The notes: generated from the letters alone by a model not told the origin. 64,000 nucleotides of DNA from Lachnospiraceae bacterium (GCA_024698705.1 JAILQX010000001.1:1-64000), one strand, 5' to 3'; shown: positions 1-8,828, numbered from the stretch's first letter. Program-made: numbers and translations.

Positions 1-362
1 TAATAATGCGACTTGATCTCTTCCTTATACTCTGCCGGTATAACGAGATTGTTATAATCGGATTCTCCGCCCGTAGAAGCGCTGAGCAAAAGCTTTATAT
101 CGTGATCCGTAGCCATGATTATGGACTGCTGGCCTCCGCCAAGCGTTTCCTCGGTTCCGGTACCGTAAACGCACTTTTCAAATACATTAAGAATGGCTTC
201 TCTGTTCTCTTCGCATGCCATGGTCCTCTTGTCACTTATATACTTACCGAACATAGGGACCAAAAGTCCTGTGAGAACCGCCATAATGGCTATGACCGCT
301 ATCAATTCCAGAAGCGATAAGCCTCTGTTATCTCTTTCTTTTATATGATATATTCTTTTCAT
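1..362 (-). CDS. type IV pilin-like / pseudopilin protein (C-terminus cut by window edge)
   Basis: The reading frame starts at ATG 362 and runs off the left edge after about 120 codons. A short basic leader (MKRIYHIKERDNRG) precedes a hydrophobic stretch beginning LSLLELIAVIAIM. This is a class III prepilin signal: the cut would follow the Gly, and a Glu sits at position 5 of the mature protein, as needed for N-methylation and assembly. The hydrophobic helix (about residues 15-37) is followed by a soluble region. The family forms type IV pili or pseudopili of secretion/competence systems and is processed by a prepilin peptidase, not seen here. The match is to the N-terminal motif only, so the specific role is unknown. 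It is separated from the sulfatase gene upstream by 125 bp that hold a likely promoter. Confidence 0.75.
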   Translation of the reverse strand, partial: MKRIYHIKERDNRGLSLLELIAVIAIMAVLTGLLVPMFGKYISDKRTMACEENREAILNVFEKCVYGTGTEETLGGGQQSIIMATDHDIKLLLSASTGGESDYNNLVIPAEYKEEIKSHY

Positions 363-403
363 ATACCCTGCCTCTGAGTGCAATTTTAATAATTCACACC
401 ATT

Positions 404-432
404 ATGTTAACACATCATTTATTATAATACAA
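404..432 (-). promoter_or_regulatory. putative sigma-A promoter for the pilin-like gene
   Basis: On the minus strand a TTGTAT hexamer (427-432) and TAACAT (404-409) are separated by 17 bp, 42 bp upstream of the pilin-like start. The region is AT-rich, so chance matches are possible. Confidence 0.4.
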
Positions 433-439
433 CAGTTTT

Positions 440-470
440 TATAAAGAAATCTTAATTTTTTTTAAGATTA
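440..470 (-). terminator. weak AT-rich hairpin after the sulfatase-like gene
   Basis: An 8-bp stem AATCTTAA/TTAAGATT with a 6-nt loop is followed on the minus strand by TCTTTATAAAAA. It lies just downstream of the stop of the 488-2302 gene. The stem is AT-only apart from one C-G pair, so termination is probably weak. Confidence 0.4.
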
Positions 471-487
471 TCTTAAGGTTATTAATG

Positions 488-2302
488 CTATTCTATAAAT
501 CTGCCCGTCTGGAATAACTTTTCCGAATTATATGCGGGGTATTCCGTCATTCCTTCGTAAAACCCTTCCTCATTTGTACTGTCCACACCCATGGCTCTTC
601 TGAAGAAAGTAAGATAGACCATGCGTTCTCTTCCAACCTTTTTGTCATATCCGTCATATGAATCCCATTTTTCAACGAGTTCATCGGCAGAATATGTTTG
701 GCTTATCTCCTCAAAGTCTATATCGTACTTATCCATTGTTTCACGAAAAGCCTCATCCGATGTTGTTCCGTCAAGAAGATGTCCATATACATTTTGCAGA
801 TCAAGAAATGATACCGGTATGTCACTTACTCTGAAATCATGATGCTCATCATATCCTTTTATAAACAGTATGGGACATTGCATAGAGTTTTTATATTCCC
901 CGTCTCGATTGTAATCATTCAGTCCGTGATCGGCCATGATCATGATCACGGAATTGTCATACGCTCCCTGTTCCTTGAGCATATAAAGCCATGCACCTAT
1001 TATCCTCACACAGACCTCGGCTTCCTCATCATAATCAACCCACTCATCCCCTTCTATTTTCTTAAATTCCAACGTGTACTGTCTCGGATTATGAACACCC
1101 TGGAGATGATAGTAATGAAAGACCGGTTCATCTGTCGATGCTTTTATTTCGGGAGTCCCCTTAACCCATTGTACGTGATCCCACATATATGTATTATCAT
1201 AATATTCACCGGCTTCCGCATCGACAGTTTTACCGTCTATGGTTTTGGCCATTACATTTTCCGAAACAGCAATATATCTGTCATAAAAAAATCTCTTAAG
1301 CGGAGTCGGCATGTATTTGAATCCGACAAGTCCATAATAATCCACTATAAGATACGAAGGCTTTATAGCCCTGTATTCAACCCTTTTAACGTTGTCAAAC
1401 TGATCAGATGCCTCTCCCTGCGGTAATGTTATACCCATGTATACATTCTCATTCCATCCTTCTGCCTGAAGTCTGTTAAAGAGCGGTGATTCACTATAAG
1501 CTTTTTCAATGAAGTCTCCATATGTAGACTGATTGAAGAAACACTGTCCCGTGAGGATCGTCGGAACCGAATAATCGGTCAAAGTATAAACACAGGCTGT
1601 ATCCCTGTAAAACGTAAAATCCTCAAAAACCCTGTTGTACTCATCTGTTCCGTTTTCCGACATAAGATCGCAGAATATCTGTGAATCAAAAGCATCCATA
1701 ACCAGTATGTTGAAATTCTTATTTCTGGAATATACCCATTCATTGTCAGTGGTGGATTTTTTTAACTGCTTATGTTCAAGCCCCTTGTATCTAAAGCATA
1801 CAAGCACCAAAGAAACAGCCGTTGTGATCATCAGGCATATCATTATTATCCGCATGATATTCATGAACTTATCATGCTTTACCATAACAATAACAGCTGA
1901 AAAAGCGATCACTATACCGATCCACGTAACTGTACTTGTCAGATTATATAATCCATATGTGTCCCATTCAATATCTGCTCCCCACAGAGCCCCATACGGA
2001 ACTTCCATAAAATTTCCCTGAATGTAAAAACATACCGTCAGGATTATGATGATATACATCCATATGTGTGATATCGTTTTTCCGGCTTTCGGGATCCTGC
2101 CAAGTCCGAATGTTGTAAAAAACAGCACGACAAAACAGCCGGCCGAAACCAGCAATACACCCGGAAGTATGTTATAAAGGTCTACCCAAAACTCATTCTT
2201 TGTACTAAAGTAAAAATCAAGCGGTGCAAAAAAGCCAAGAACAAATGCCGCAGTTAAACTTACTATAAGATTATTTTTTTGACTTTTCATAAACTCTTTC
2301 AT
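488..2302 (-). CDS. membrane sulfatase / LTA-synthase-like phosphotransferase
   Basis: The 604-residue protein has about five membrane helices in its first 170 residues, then an extracellular alkaline-phosphatase/sulfatase fold. Visible motifs are the first metal-binding strand NILVMDAFDS, a likely nucleophile region (YSVPTILTGQ) and the metal-binding MIMADHGLND. Members of this superfamily include lipoteichoic acid synthase and phosphoglycerol or phosphoethanolamine transferases, which move a phosphate-linked group from lipid to polymer outside the cell. Here it is the last gene of the putative polymer operon, 22 bp after the cytidylyltransferase fusion, which fits an extracytoplasmic transferase. 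The exact substrate cannot be read from the sequence, and hydrolytic sulfatase activity is an alternative. A paralogous architecture occurs at 10751-12907. Confidence 0.75.
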   Translation of the reverse strand: MKEFMKSQKNNLIVSLTAAFVLGFFAPLDFYFSTKNEFWVDLYNILPGVLLVSAGCFVVLFFTTFGLGRIPKAGKTISHIWMYIIIILTVCFYIQGNFMEVPYGALWGADIEWDTYGLYNLTSTVTWIGIVIAFSAVIVMVKHDKFMNIMRIIMICLMITTAVSLVLVCFRYKGLEHKQLKKSTTDNEWVYSRNKNFNILVMDAFDSQIFCDLMSENGTDEYNRVFEDFTFYRDTACVYTLTDYSVPTILTGQCFFNQSTYGDFIEKAYSESPLFNRLQAEGWNENVYMGITLPQGEASDQFDNVKRVEYRAIKPSYLIVDYYGLVGFKYMPTPLKRFFYDRYIAVSENVMAKTIDGKTVDAEAGEYYDNTYMWDHVQWVKGTPEIKASTDEPVFHYYHLQGVHNPRQYTLEFKKIEGDEWVDYDEEAEVCVRIIGAWLYMLKEQGAYDNSVIMIMADHGLNDYNRDGEYKNSMQCPILFIKGYDEHHDFRVSDIPVSFLDLQNVYGHLLDGTTSDEAFRETMDKYDIDFEEISQTYSADELVEKWDSYDGYDKKVGRERMVYLTFFRRAMGVDSTNEEGFYEGMTEYPAYNSEKLFQTGRFIE

Positions 2303-2324
2303 GTTTATCGATCGGTTCCTTCCA

Positions 2325-3671
2325 TCACTTCTTTATGCATTCGTGCTTATTATCATAAAAGTCTTCAACAACCTTTATGATCTCTTCTGTTATATTTCTT
2401 TCTATATAAGAGGTATCACTTTTCCCTTTTTCCACAGCATTGGCAAATGCAACAAGTTCATACCTTATGCCTTCACCCTCCAGCTGATAGAAGTATCGTT
2501 TATTCTGTTCTATGTCTTCATACCTTACTTCAAAGTAATCCGTTTTCCACCAAGGTGCGGGAACATATACGTATCCTTTGGTTCCCGATATGATCAGTTC
2601 GCCTTCGGATTTGACACCCTTGCCGGCTTTGACCGTAGCCACCGCATCCTTAAACCTGAAATCAATTTTGCTGAAAAGATCATAGTTTTCTATACTGTCA
2701 GACATAAGAGAAACCATATCTTTGCTCTCATAATCGGTTCCCAATATCTGAAAGACCGGCAACATGGCAAGTATTCCCCACGCACAGATACTGTTCCAGC
2801 TGTATCTGGCATCCGGTTCATTGTTATTTATCTCATACAAACTTGTACAGGTGGAATCAACCGAAAGTACATCTCCTATTTCCCCGCTTTTAACCAGCAG
2901 CAAAAGTCTGTTATAAGCTGTTGCATATGCCGTCTTCAAAGAATCCATCAGGACAAGATGCTTTTGCTCTGCCAGATCCTCCAGTTCCTTATACTGCTTC
3001 AAACTTAGTGATATCGGTGATTCGCACAAAACATGTTTTCCCGCCTTCAATGCCATACTTACATGTTCGTAATGTTTTGAAGGATGTGACTCTATATACA
3101 CAGCCTCGCAGTCATTCAGTAATTCTTCCAATTCACTGCAAACAGGCGTTCCTCCTTTTTCCAGATTTTCTGCAAACCTTGGATCTTCCGTAAAAACACC
3201 CGCTTGTTCTATTCCATTTACAAAAGCGCTTTCGCTTCTGTATTTTTCTATAACTCTGTTATCGCCTATATATCCAAGTCGAACTTTTCTCCGCTCTGCC
3301 CTGGCTTCCGAACTAGACACGCCTTCGGTTCTTTCCAGATATACAACCTCACAGTAATCCTTCAGATAATCAAAGTGGCCTTTCCAATCCGTTCCAACCG
3401 TAAAAACATCGATGCCATATCTTTTGATATCATCGATCTTCTGGCCTTCATATTCTTCTATTATTATCTCATCAGCCAGGCCTGTGTTCTTTACTGCCTC
3501 TATTCTCTCGGCAAGCGATTGTTTTACATTGATCTTACCACGCCTTTTGTCAAAATCTTCCGTGGTTATACCGACTATGAGATAGTCCCCGAGAGCTTTT
3601 GCCCTTTCCAAAAGCCTTATGTGACCATAATGAAGCAGATCATATGTGCCATAGGTAATTACTTTTTTCAT
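2325..3671 (-). CDS. TagD-like cytidylyltransferase fused to a Gfo/Idh/MocA-like domain
   Basis: Residues 1-130 form a nucleotidyltransferase of the glycerol-3-phosphate cytidylyltransferase type, with the HxGH motif (HYGH, residues 14-17) and the RTEGVSSSE loop near residue 114. Such domains make CDP-polyol or CDP-alcohol donors from CTP and a phosphorylated alcohol. Residues 131-448 resemble a Gfo/Idh/MocA oxidoreductase, including the helix before GKHVLCESP. The normally conserved EKP motif, whose Lys is catalytic in many family members, reads ESP (217-219), and the N-terminal dinucleotide loop lacks a clear GxGxxG. The second domain may therefore bind a ligand rather than oxidise it. The start has a good RBS (GAGGAACG). 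The gene is 13 bp downstream of the aminotransferase and probably cotranscribed with it. Substrate is unknown; glycerol-phosphate is the default expectation. Confidence 0.8.
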   Translation of the reverse strand: MKKVITYGTYDLLHYGHIRLLERAKALGDYLIVGITTEDFDKRRGKINVKQSLAERIEAVKNTGLADEIIIEEYEGQKIDDIKRYGIDVFTVGTDWKGHFDYLKDYCEVVYLERTEGVSSSEARAERRKVRLGYIGDNRVIEKYRSESAFVNGIEQAGVFTEDPRFAENLEKGGTPVCSELEELLNDCEAVYIESHPSKHYEHVSMALKAGKHVLCESPISLSLKQYKELEDLAEQKHLVLMDSLKTAYATAYNRLLLLVKSGEIGDVLSVDSTCTSLYEINNNEPDARYSWNSICAWGILAMLPVFQILGTDYESKDMVSLMSDSIENYDLFSKIDFRFKDAVATVKAGKGVKSEGELIISGTKGYVYVPAPWWKTDYFEVRYEDIEQNKRYFYQLEGEGIRYELVAFANAVEKGKSDTSYIERNITEEIIKVVEDFYDNKHECIKK

Positions 3672-3684
3672 GGATCGTTCCTCT

Positions 3685-4761
3685 TCATCCTAGCATCCCA
3701 CGTTTTTTCATATCGTGTAAAGCCTCAAAAAGTCTGTCATTGTCCGAAATGCTCAGATTCCCAATATGTCCGACTCTGAATATGGTTTCCGCCATGGTTC
3801 CTCCATTCGGACATACCCAAATACCGTAGTCATCCTTTAAAGTTTCAAAAACCAGACGCGCGGATATTTCCCCCGCGTGTACAGAAGTAACGGCATTCGA
3901 CGGTGTTTCCGCATATAGTGTGAACGGAAACTCCTTAATGCGCTCTCTGAAATCCCTTGCCAGTACACTGACATGGTCAATCTCTCTTCTTACGCCGCCG
4001 TGTGTTTCTATATACTTCAGCCTTGCATGTATCTGTCTTATTATGCCAACCGCAGGTGTAAACGGCGTCTGGCCTCGCAAAGCATTCTTAAGAGCATCCT
4101 TTAAACTCAGATACATGTTTCGATCATCATTCTTTTCTACTCTTTCGAGTGCTTTCGGATCCATAACTGTCATTGATATCCCGGGAGCGCAGGCAAGGGC
4201 TTTTTGAGAACTGATCACAGCCACATCCACGCCCATATCTTTCATGGAAAAATTATCTGCCAAAAAAGAACTTATTGCGTCTGCAACAAGCAACATGTTA
4301 TTCTTTTTACAAAAATCCCGGATGATATTCATATCATAGAGCACACCTGTGGATGTTTCATTAACATTGACAAGGAGTGCCGTGTAACCTTTATCGGAAT
4401 ACGGAATCAGTTCTTCTTTTCTCAATGTCTTTCCAAATTCAAGACATACATCATCGTGCTTCCTGTGATGCAATGAACACAGGCTTGAAAATCTCTCTCC
4501 AAAACTGCCGCCGTTAATTACAAGCACTTTGTCTTCATCATTTAAAACATTCATTACAACGGATTCCATCGCAGCCGTCCCCGAACCTGTCAGGAATACC
4601 GCTTTTGAATCATTCGGAGCATCGATCATCTGAAGCAAAAGCTGTTCGCTTTCATTTACTATGTCCGAAAACTCTGCTGTTCTGAAGTACGGAACCTGTT
4701 GTGAACCAATCTTCAATATATAGTCATATGTCTGAACCGGTCCAACCGTAAAATTGATCAT
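3685..4761 (-). CDS. class V (PhnW/SGAT-like) PLP aminotransferase
   Basis: A 358-residue fold-type I PLP enzyme close to 2-aminoethylphosphonate-pyruvate and serine-glyoxylate aminotransferases. It opens with the family hallmark FTVGPVQ, has a substrate/cofactor loop LTGSGTAAME (about 58-66), the PLP-pyridine Asp161 in VADAISS and the Schiff-base Lys187 in SSQKAL. The RBS (GAGG) lies inside the end of the upstream small membrane gene, suggesting translational coupling. PEP mutase and phosphonopyruvate decarboxylase are not in the window, so phosphonate metabolism is not supported. In this context it may aminate a keto-polyol or small keto acid that ends up on the surface polymer; that is inference. 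Confidence 0.8.
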   Translation of the reverse strand: MINFTVGPVQTYDYILKIGSQQVPYFRTAEFSDIVNESEQLLLQMIDAPNDSKAVFLTGSGTAAMESVVMNVLNDEDKVLVINGGSFGERFSSLCSLHHRKHDDVCLEFGKTLRKEELIPYSDKGYTALLVNVNETSTGVLYDMNIIRDFCKKNNMLLVADAISSFLADNFSMKDMGVDVAVISSQKALACAPGISMTVMDPKALERVEKNDDRNMYLSLKDALKNALRGQTPFTPAVGIIRQIHARLKYIETHGGVRREIDHVSVLARDFRERIKEFPFTLYAETPSNAVTSVHAGEISARLVFETLKDDYGIWVCPNGGTMAETIFRVGHIGNLSISDNDRLFEALHDMKKRGMLG

Positions 4762-4764
4762 TTA

Positions 4765-5070
4765 TTAAGCCTCAGCATCAGTTGTATCTGTGTTTGTTTC
4801 TGTATTATTCTCTGTCTTTGCTTCTTCAAGCTGTTTTAATGCATTCTTTTTAGCCAATTTTCCGTAATGCCACTTTCTGTATGCAGCCACAATCTTATGT
4901 CTCTGTACGGTAACCACCGCACCTATGGCAACAAATATCCCGACTATGGCCTGGATAACGTAAGTAACGCTCGTAGCATCCACATATGCCAATGCCTTGA
5001 TATCCATGATCACCCAGAAGCATACCATAAAGTATAAAGTTCCCATCAAATACGCAACTGTCTTTTTCAT
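4765..5070 (-). CDS. small two-helix membrane protein
   Basis: The 101-residue protein has two predicted membrane helices (about 7-27 and 33-57), then a basic segment and an acidic, Thr-rich tail that ends EAKTENNTETNTDTTDAEA. I do not recognise a family. It lies between the YidC-TagF fusion and the aminotransferase with a clear RBS (AGAGGGATAAG), in the same orientation, so it probably belongs to the same operon. A role as accessory membrane subunit of the polymer machinery is only a guess. Confidence 0.7.
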   Translation of the reverse strand: MKKTVAYLMGTLYFMVCFWVIMDIKALAYVDATSVTYVIQAIVGIFVAIGAVVTVQRHKIVAAYRKWHYGKLAKKNALKQLEEAKTENNTETNTDTTDAEA

Positions 5071-5143
5071 ATCATCTTATCCCTCTTTCCATCATGTAAT
5101 AAAACTTTGATAATTATACCACCATTGCCGTAATTACTCTAGT

Positions 5144-7078
5144 TCAGTTGACCTTGGCAAGATACTTCAGGTATTCCGCTTTGTGTTCATCGATATCCTT
5201 AGCTGCATCTATGATATACTGACCGCCCACCTTTGCACTGCCGTCGAGATTATACAATTCTTCGTCTCTGATCCTGCTAATCTTTTTCCTGTATTCTTCT
5301 TTGCCTTTTATCAATCTGTCGGCAACCTCACCGATACCCGCTATATCCGCAACCTCAATATCTTCGCCTATGAGTTTTCTCACCGCGATATTGATCGGTT
5401 CCACATTGATCTTGTCCCAGTCCCTGTTTATAACTTTCATGGGTGTATTGACAAACAAAACGGGTTTCAATGTAGTATACGCATATTCAAAAGCTATACT
5501 TGACCAGTCAGTCACAAGCAGATCGGCTGTATAAACGGTGTTATTGGATGAAAAATCCGTCTGGAGTTCCAATCGATCATAATCCTTAAACTCCTCAGCG
5601 ATCTTTGCAAGGAACTCCGCATTATATCTTACATACTGAGGATGCGGCCTTACCACAACTTTATAATCAGTCTTAAGCAACGATCTGAGCATATCCCTGA
5701 GGCACAGATCCATTATGTTATCATCCTGCCATGAGGGAGCTATCAAAATGATCGGGATATCGTTGACCTTGTTATCCAATCCTTCTTTCAGATATGCGGC
5801 ATGCATCTCGTCTACAAGGGCTGAACCGAATTTGATATACTTTTTCTTCTTGATCCCATACAGTTCTTCTATAGCTTCATGCTCTGCTATCGCTCTGTCG
5901 CTTGGCGCAAAGACCGTATCAAAATGTTCCAGTGATGCCGTCTTACTGCTCAGATTACTGCTATCCACTCCATGGGGGAAGTAAATATACTCTATATCAT
6001 CCCTCATCATCGATCTCTTGATATAACTCTTATTGAGTCCCGGTGTACTCATAACAACTACATTTGCATCCATCTTCATCATGAAAGAGATAATGCGTCT
6101 GTTTCCTATGTAGTATGTTCTGAATCTGTCAGAGGTTAATTCAAACACCGAATCATTGGCATCTCCGGTAACGTAATCGATCACTATGTTTGAATTATTC
6201 AAAATATATTCTATAACACCTTTGAAATACTTGTAAAAGCCATTCTTTTCGGAATAAAAAACAACCTGTTTATCGTATATCCTGTAGAACCGTTTGTAAT
6301 CTTCTTTTTCTCTTTTTCGATAAGGATCTCTCTTAAGAAAATTCCTATTGGCTTTTTTGGCTTTTTCCTTGCTTTTTCTTAATGCTATCCTACTTAGTTC
6401 CAATTGCTCATAATCAATGAACTTCTTGGGATTGATAAGCGCATTTATAAGGAAAAGCTGCGCGATCGCCGTAAGATTACCGCATATCCAGTAAATGCCG
6501 ACAGCAACCTGTACAAAACACCCAAGATACAGAGATAATCCGACTGAAAGTGACATGGTCGACAGTTTATTGAGTATGCCCTGCTCAGATTGAAGGACGT
6601 TAAACCTGTTCTGTACGATACACAGTAACGCCGCGCTTATTCCTGCCATGAAAGGGACTATGAGCATCGGCTTAACATCGACAGGCACCGCCCACATATC
6701 AAGTCCAAGAAACGTCATTCCCGGAGTGAGTTGTCTGTGGACTACATCTATAACACCCATAAGGAGTATGATCTGGATTATAAGCGGGATCAATCCCAAC
6801 ATCGGATGATACTTATACTCTTTATATAATTTTAATTGGATCTCTCCCAACGTATCTTTATCTCCGGAATATTCTGCCTGTGCAAAATTCAATTCAGGTT
6901 TCATCTTGATCATCTTGATCGAATTAAGATGCAGGATAACGGTTAACGGGAATAGTATGATCTTTGCCACAACCGTAAATAAGAATATCGCTATTCCATA
7001 ATTACCGCTTAACTTATAACAGAACGTCATTATAGGGTTTAATAAGTCACCCCATATTTTAACAAATGAATCCAGCAT
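5144..7078 (-). CDS. YidC/Oxa1 insertase domain fused to TagF-like polyol-phosphate polymerase
   Basis: Residues 1 to about 225 are a YidC/Oxa1-type membrane domain: a first helix after SGNYGIAIFLFTVVAKI, a cytoplasmic hairpin with KMKPEL and KLYKEYKYHPMLG, and the IPLIIQ helix. The conserved groove Arg of Gram-positive YidC is replaced by Lys39. A very basic linker (about 228-268) leads into a CDP-glycerol:poly(glycerophosphate) glycerophosphotransferase domain (about 270-640) with YFPHGVD, PIILIAPSW, VVRPHPQY and LLVTDWSSIAFEY, the signatures of TagF/TarL. TagF enzymes polymerise polyol-phosphate units from CDP-polyol at the inner membrane face. The fusion would tether the polymerase to a YidC-like platform. 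No frameshift or internal start separates the two parts. The RBS is weak, consistent with coupling to the upstream SDR stop 8 bp away. Confidence 0.88.
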   Translation of the reverse strand: MLDSFVKIWGDLLNPIMTFCYKLSGNYGIAIFLFTVVAKIILFPLTVILHLNSIKMIKMKPELNFAQAEYSGDKDTLGEIQLKLYKEYKYHPMLGLIPLIIQIILLMGVIDVVHRQLTPGMTFLGLDMWAVPVDVKPMLIVPFMAGISAALLCIVQNRFNVLQSEQGILNKLSTMSLSVGLSLYLGCFVQVAVGIYWICGNLTAIAQLFLINALINPKKFIDYEQLELSRIALRKSKEKAKKANRNFLKRDPYRKREKEDYKRFYRIYDKQVVFYSEKNGFYKYFKGVIEYILNNSNIVIDYVTGDANDSVFELTSDRFRTYYIGNRRIISFMMKMDANVVVMSTPGLNKSYIKRSMMRDDIEYIYFPHGVDSSNLSSKTASLEHFDTVFAPSDRAIAEHEAIEELYGIKKKKYIKFGSALVDEMHAAYLKEGLDNKVNDIPIILIAPSWQDDNIMDLCLRDMLRSLLKTDYKVVVRPHPQYVRYNAEFLAKIAEEFKDYDRLELQTDFSSNNTVYTADLLVTDWSSIAFEYAYTTLKPVLFVNTPMKVINRDWDKINVEPINIAVRKLIGEDIEVADIAGIGEVADRLIKGKEEYRKKISRIRDEELYNLDGSAKVGGQYIIDAAKDIDEHKAEYLKYLAKVN

Positions 7079-7086
7079 AACTCGTT

Positions 7087-8103
7087 TTACTTCTCCAATT
7101 CCTCAAGTATTTTTACAGTATTAGATACCCCTTCTTCAATGGAGTAATCAGGTTTCCACCCAATCCCATAAAGCTCCTTCGGATCCAGTATCTGTTCTTT
7201 TATCGGAGAATTCTGATCATTCGCTTCTTTAAGATCAAAGTTCACTTTTACTCCGCTTTCTTTGGCAATAGTTTTTGCCAGATCCGCAATTGAGATCACG
7301 TTTTTATCAGAACAGATATCATAAGCGATCCCACGATCTCCGTTAACCATGATCGTGAGCAGAGCTGAAACGGTATCCATAACATAATTATATGACCTGA
7401 CCTGACTTCCATCACTTTTCATTAATATGTTCTTTTTTTTGCATGCATTTCCAAAAAACTGTGCTGTTGCCCTGTTATCACTCTCAACCGCAGTCGGTCC
7501 GAAAGTATGACAAACTCTTCCTATAACAATATCACACCTTTTTTCCTCTATATATGCTGCACAAAGCGATTCTGCCGTTTTTTTTGAATTAGGATAACAA
7601 CTCCTCACAGATGCACCATCAATATTAGAATAAACCTCACCCGATGAAACATATAACATACGCGTATTCTTAGAGTCTGAAACATATTCCAGCATATTAA
7701 GGGTTCCCAAAACATTTCCGGCAATAGTATCTATCGGGCGCTCGTAAAATGCAGACGGATATGAATTTCCCGCAGCATGTATCACATAGTCAAATATCTC
7801 ATTAAGATCGCTAAGATCACTCTTAACATCATGTTCAATATATTCAGGTTGGCCAAACGGCGATTCTTTAAACCTGTCTTCCAGCTTTTGACGATCTCTT
7901 CCCAAACTAAAGACATGCAGGTTCATATTATTCCGGGTACTGTAACACATCAGCCCATCGACCATCACTGAGCCGATCATTCCCGACGCCCCTGTTATCA
8001 AAACACTTTTTCCTTCAAGTTTTTGGATGTTTACAACACTGTTTGCAATTTTTCTTATATTATCGATATACGTATCGCTCTTATAATAATTCATTTTAAC
8101 CAC
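7087..8103 (-). CDS. NAD-dependent epimerase/dehydratase (extended SDR)
   Basis: The 338-residue protein carries the extended-SDR Rossmann motif VLITGASGMIG (about residue 34), an active-site Ser/Tyr region (YVSSGEVY with a downstream YPNSKK) and late NAD-sugar features. It would oxidise, reduce or epimerise a nucleotide-linked sugar or polyol. The chosen GTG start at 8103 has AAAGG six bases upstream and overlaps the end of the cytidylyltransferase gene by 13 bp; an ATG three codons in is possible. The overlap implies the two enzymes act on the same intermediate, as in IspD-like plus SDR pairs that make CDP-ribitol, but the substrate is unproven. Confidence 0.8.
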   Translation of the reverse strand: MVKMNYYKSDTYIDNIRKIANSVVNIQKLEGKSVLITGASGMIGSVMVDGLMCYSTRNNMNLHVFSLGRDRQKLEDRFKESPFGQPEYIEHDVKSDLSDLNEIFDYVIHAAGNSYPSAFYERPIDTIAGNVLGTLNMLEYVSDSKNTRMLYVSSGEVYSNIDGASVRSCYPNSKKTAESLCAAYIEEKRCDIVIGRVCHTFGPTAVESDNRATAQFFGNACKKKNILMKSDGSQVRSYNYVMDTVSALLTIMVNGDRGIAYDICSDKNVISIADLAKTIAKESGVKVNFDLKEANDQNSPIKEQILDPKELYGIGWKPDYSIEEGVSNTVKILEELEK

Positions 8104-8804
8104 TCTGACCTTTTGGCGTTCAAAAGTGCCTTAAATATATCTATATCTTCCACTGTTGTTAACTTTATGTTTTTTTCCTCACCTTTAGAAAAGTAAACCT
8201 TCTCACCCAGTTCAACCATCAGGGTACAGGAAGCTACAGAGTTAAATATTCCTTTCTCTGCCGCTCTTTCATGAAGTCTTTTTATATTTCCGAGTCTGAA
8301 TCCCTGTGGAGTTTGCGTTCTCCTCAGATTATCTCTTGGGAAACTTTCCGATGACTCTTCACCGTCCTGTGTTTTCAACATTGCTTCTGCACAGGGGATA
8401 ACCGTTATGGCATTTCCCTTTTCGAGGGTTGTTTTCAGGCAATCCGTTATTATTTCTTCCGATACCAACGGTCTGATAGCGTCATGTATGAGCACCGTAT
8501 CATCCTCGCTGCAGTGCCGGCAGAGTTCATCTATTCCGTTTTTTATAGAACCCTGACCGTTTGTTCCGCCCTTTACCACATATTTTAATTTGGTTATATT
8601 AAACTGTTTTGCATATGCCCAAAGAATGTTCTCCCACCCTTCCAGACATACAACTTCTATGGCATCTATCATTTCATGCCTCTGAAAGGCCTCTAACGTG
8701 TATACGATCACAGGTTTTTCATATACAGTCAGAAACTGTTTAGGGATATCCTGCTGCATCCTTGCTCCGGAACCTCCTGCAATGATCATCGCAATATTAG
8801 ACAT
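8091..8804 (-). CDS. IspD/TarI-family cytidylyltransferase
   Basis: A 237-residue nucleotidyltransferase with the N-terminal AMIIAGGSGARM loop, VLIHDAIRPLVS for metal/nucleotide binding, and the RTQTPQGF motif typical of IspD and TarI. IspD acts on methylerythritol phosphate, while TarI-like relatives act on ribitol-5-phosphate. Being first in an operon with a TagF-like polymerase and an SDR, a TarI-type role (CDP-polyol synthesis) is more likely than isoprenoid synthesis. It has a strong RBS (AAAGGAG, six-base spacing). It heads the minus-strand run that reaches position 488. Confidence 0.82.
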   Translation of the reverse strand: MSNIAMIIAGGSGARMQQDIPKQFLTVYEKPVIVYTLEAFQRHEMIDAIEVVCLEGWENILWAYAKQFNITKLKYVVKGGTNGQGSIKNGIDELCRHCSEDDTVLIHDAIRPLVSEEIITDCLKTTLEKGNAITVIPCAEAMLKTQDGEESSESFPRDNLRRTQTPQGFRLGNIKRLHERAAEKGIFNSVASCTLMVELGEKVYFSKGEEKNIKLTTVEDIDIFKALLNAKRSEWLK

Positions 8805-8828
8805 TTATTACTCCTTTCAAACAAATAA

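Noticed and set aside
3685..4761. Phosphonate (2-aminoethylphosphonate) metabolism based on the PhnW-like enzyme
   Set aside because: No PEP mutase, phosphonopyruvate decarboxylase or phosphonatase gene lies in the window, and PhnW-like folds serve many substrates.
8091..8804. True IspD of the isoprenoid pathway
   Set aside because: It overlaps an SDR and heads a TagF-containing operon, which points to CDP-polyol synthesis. IspD cannot be fully excluded without an alignment.
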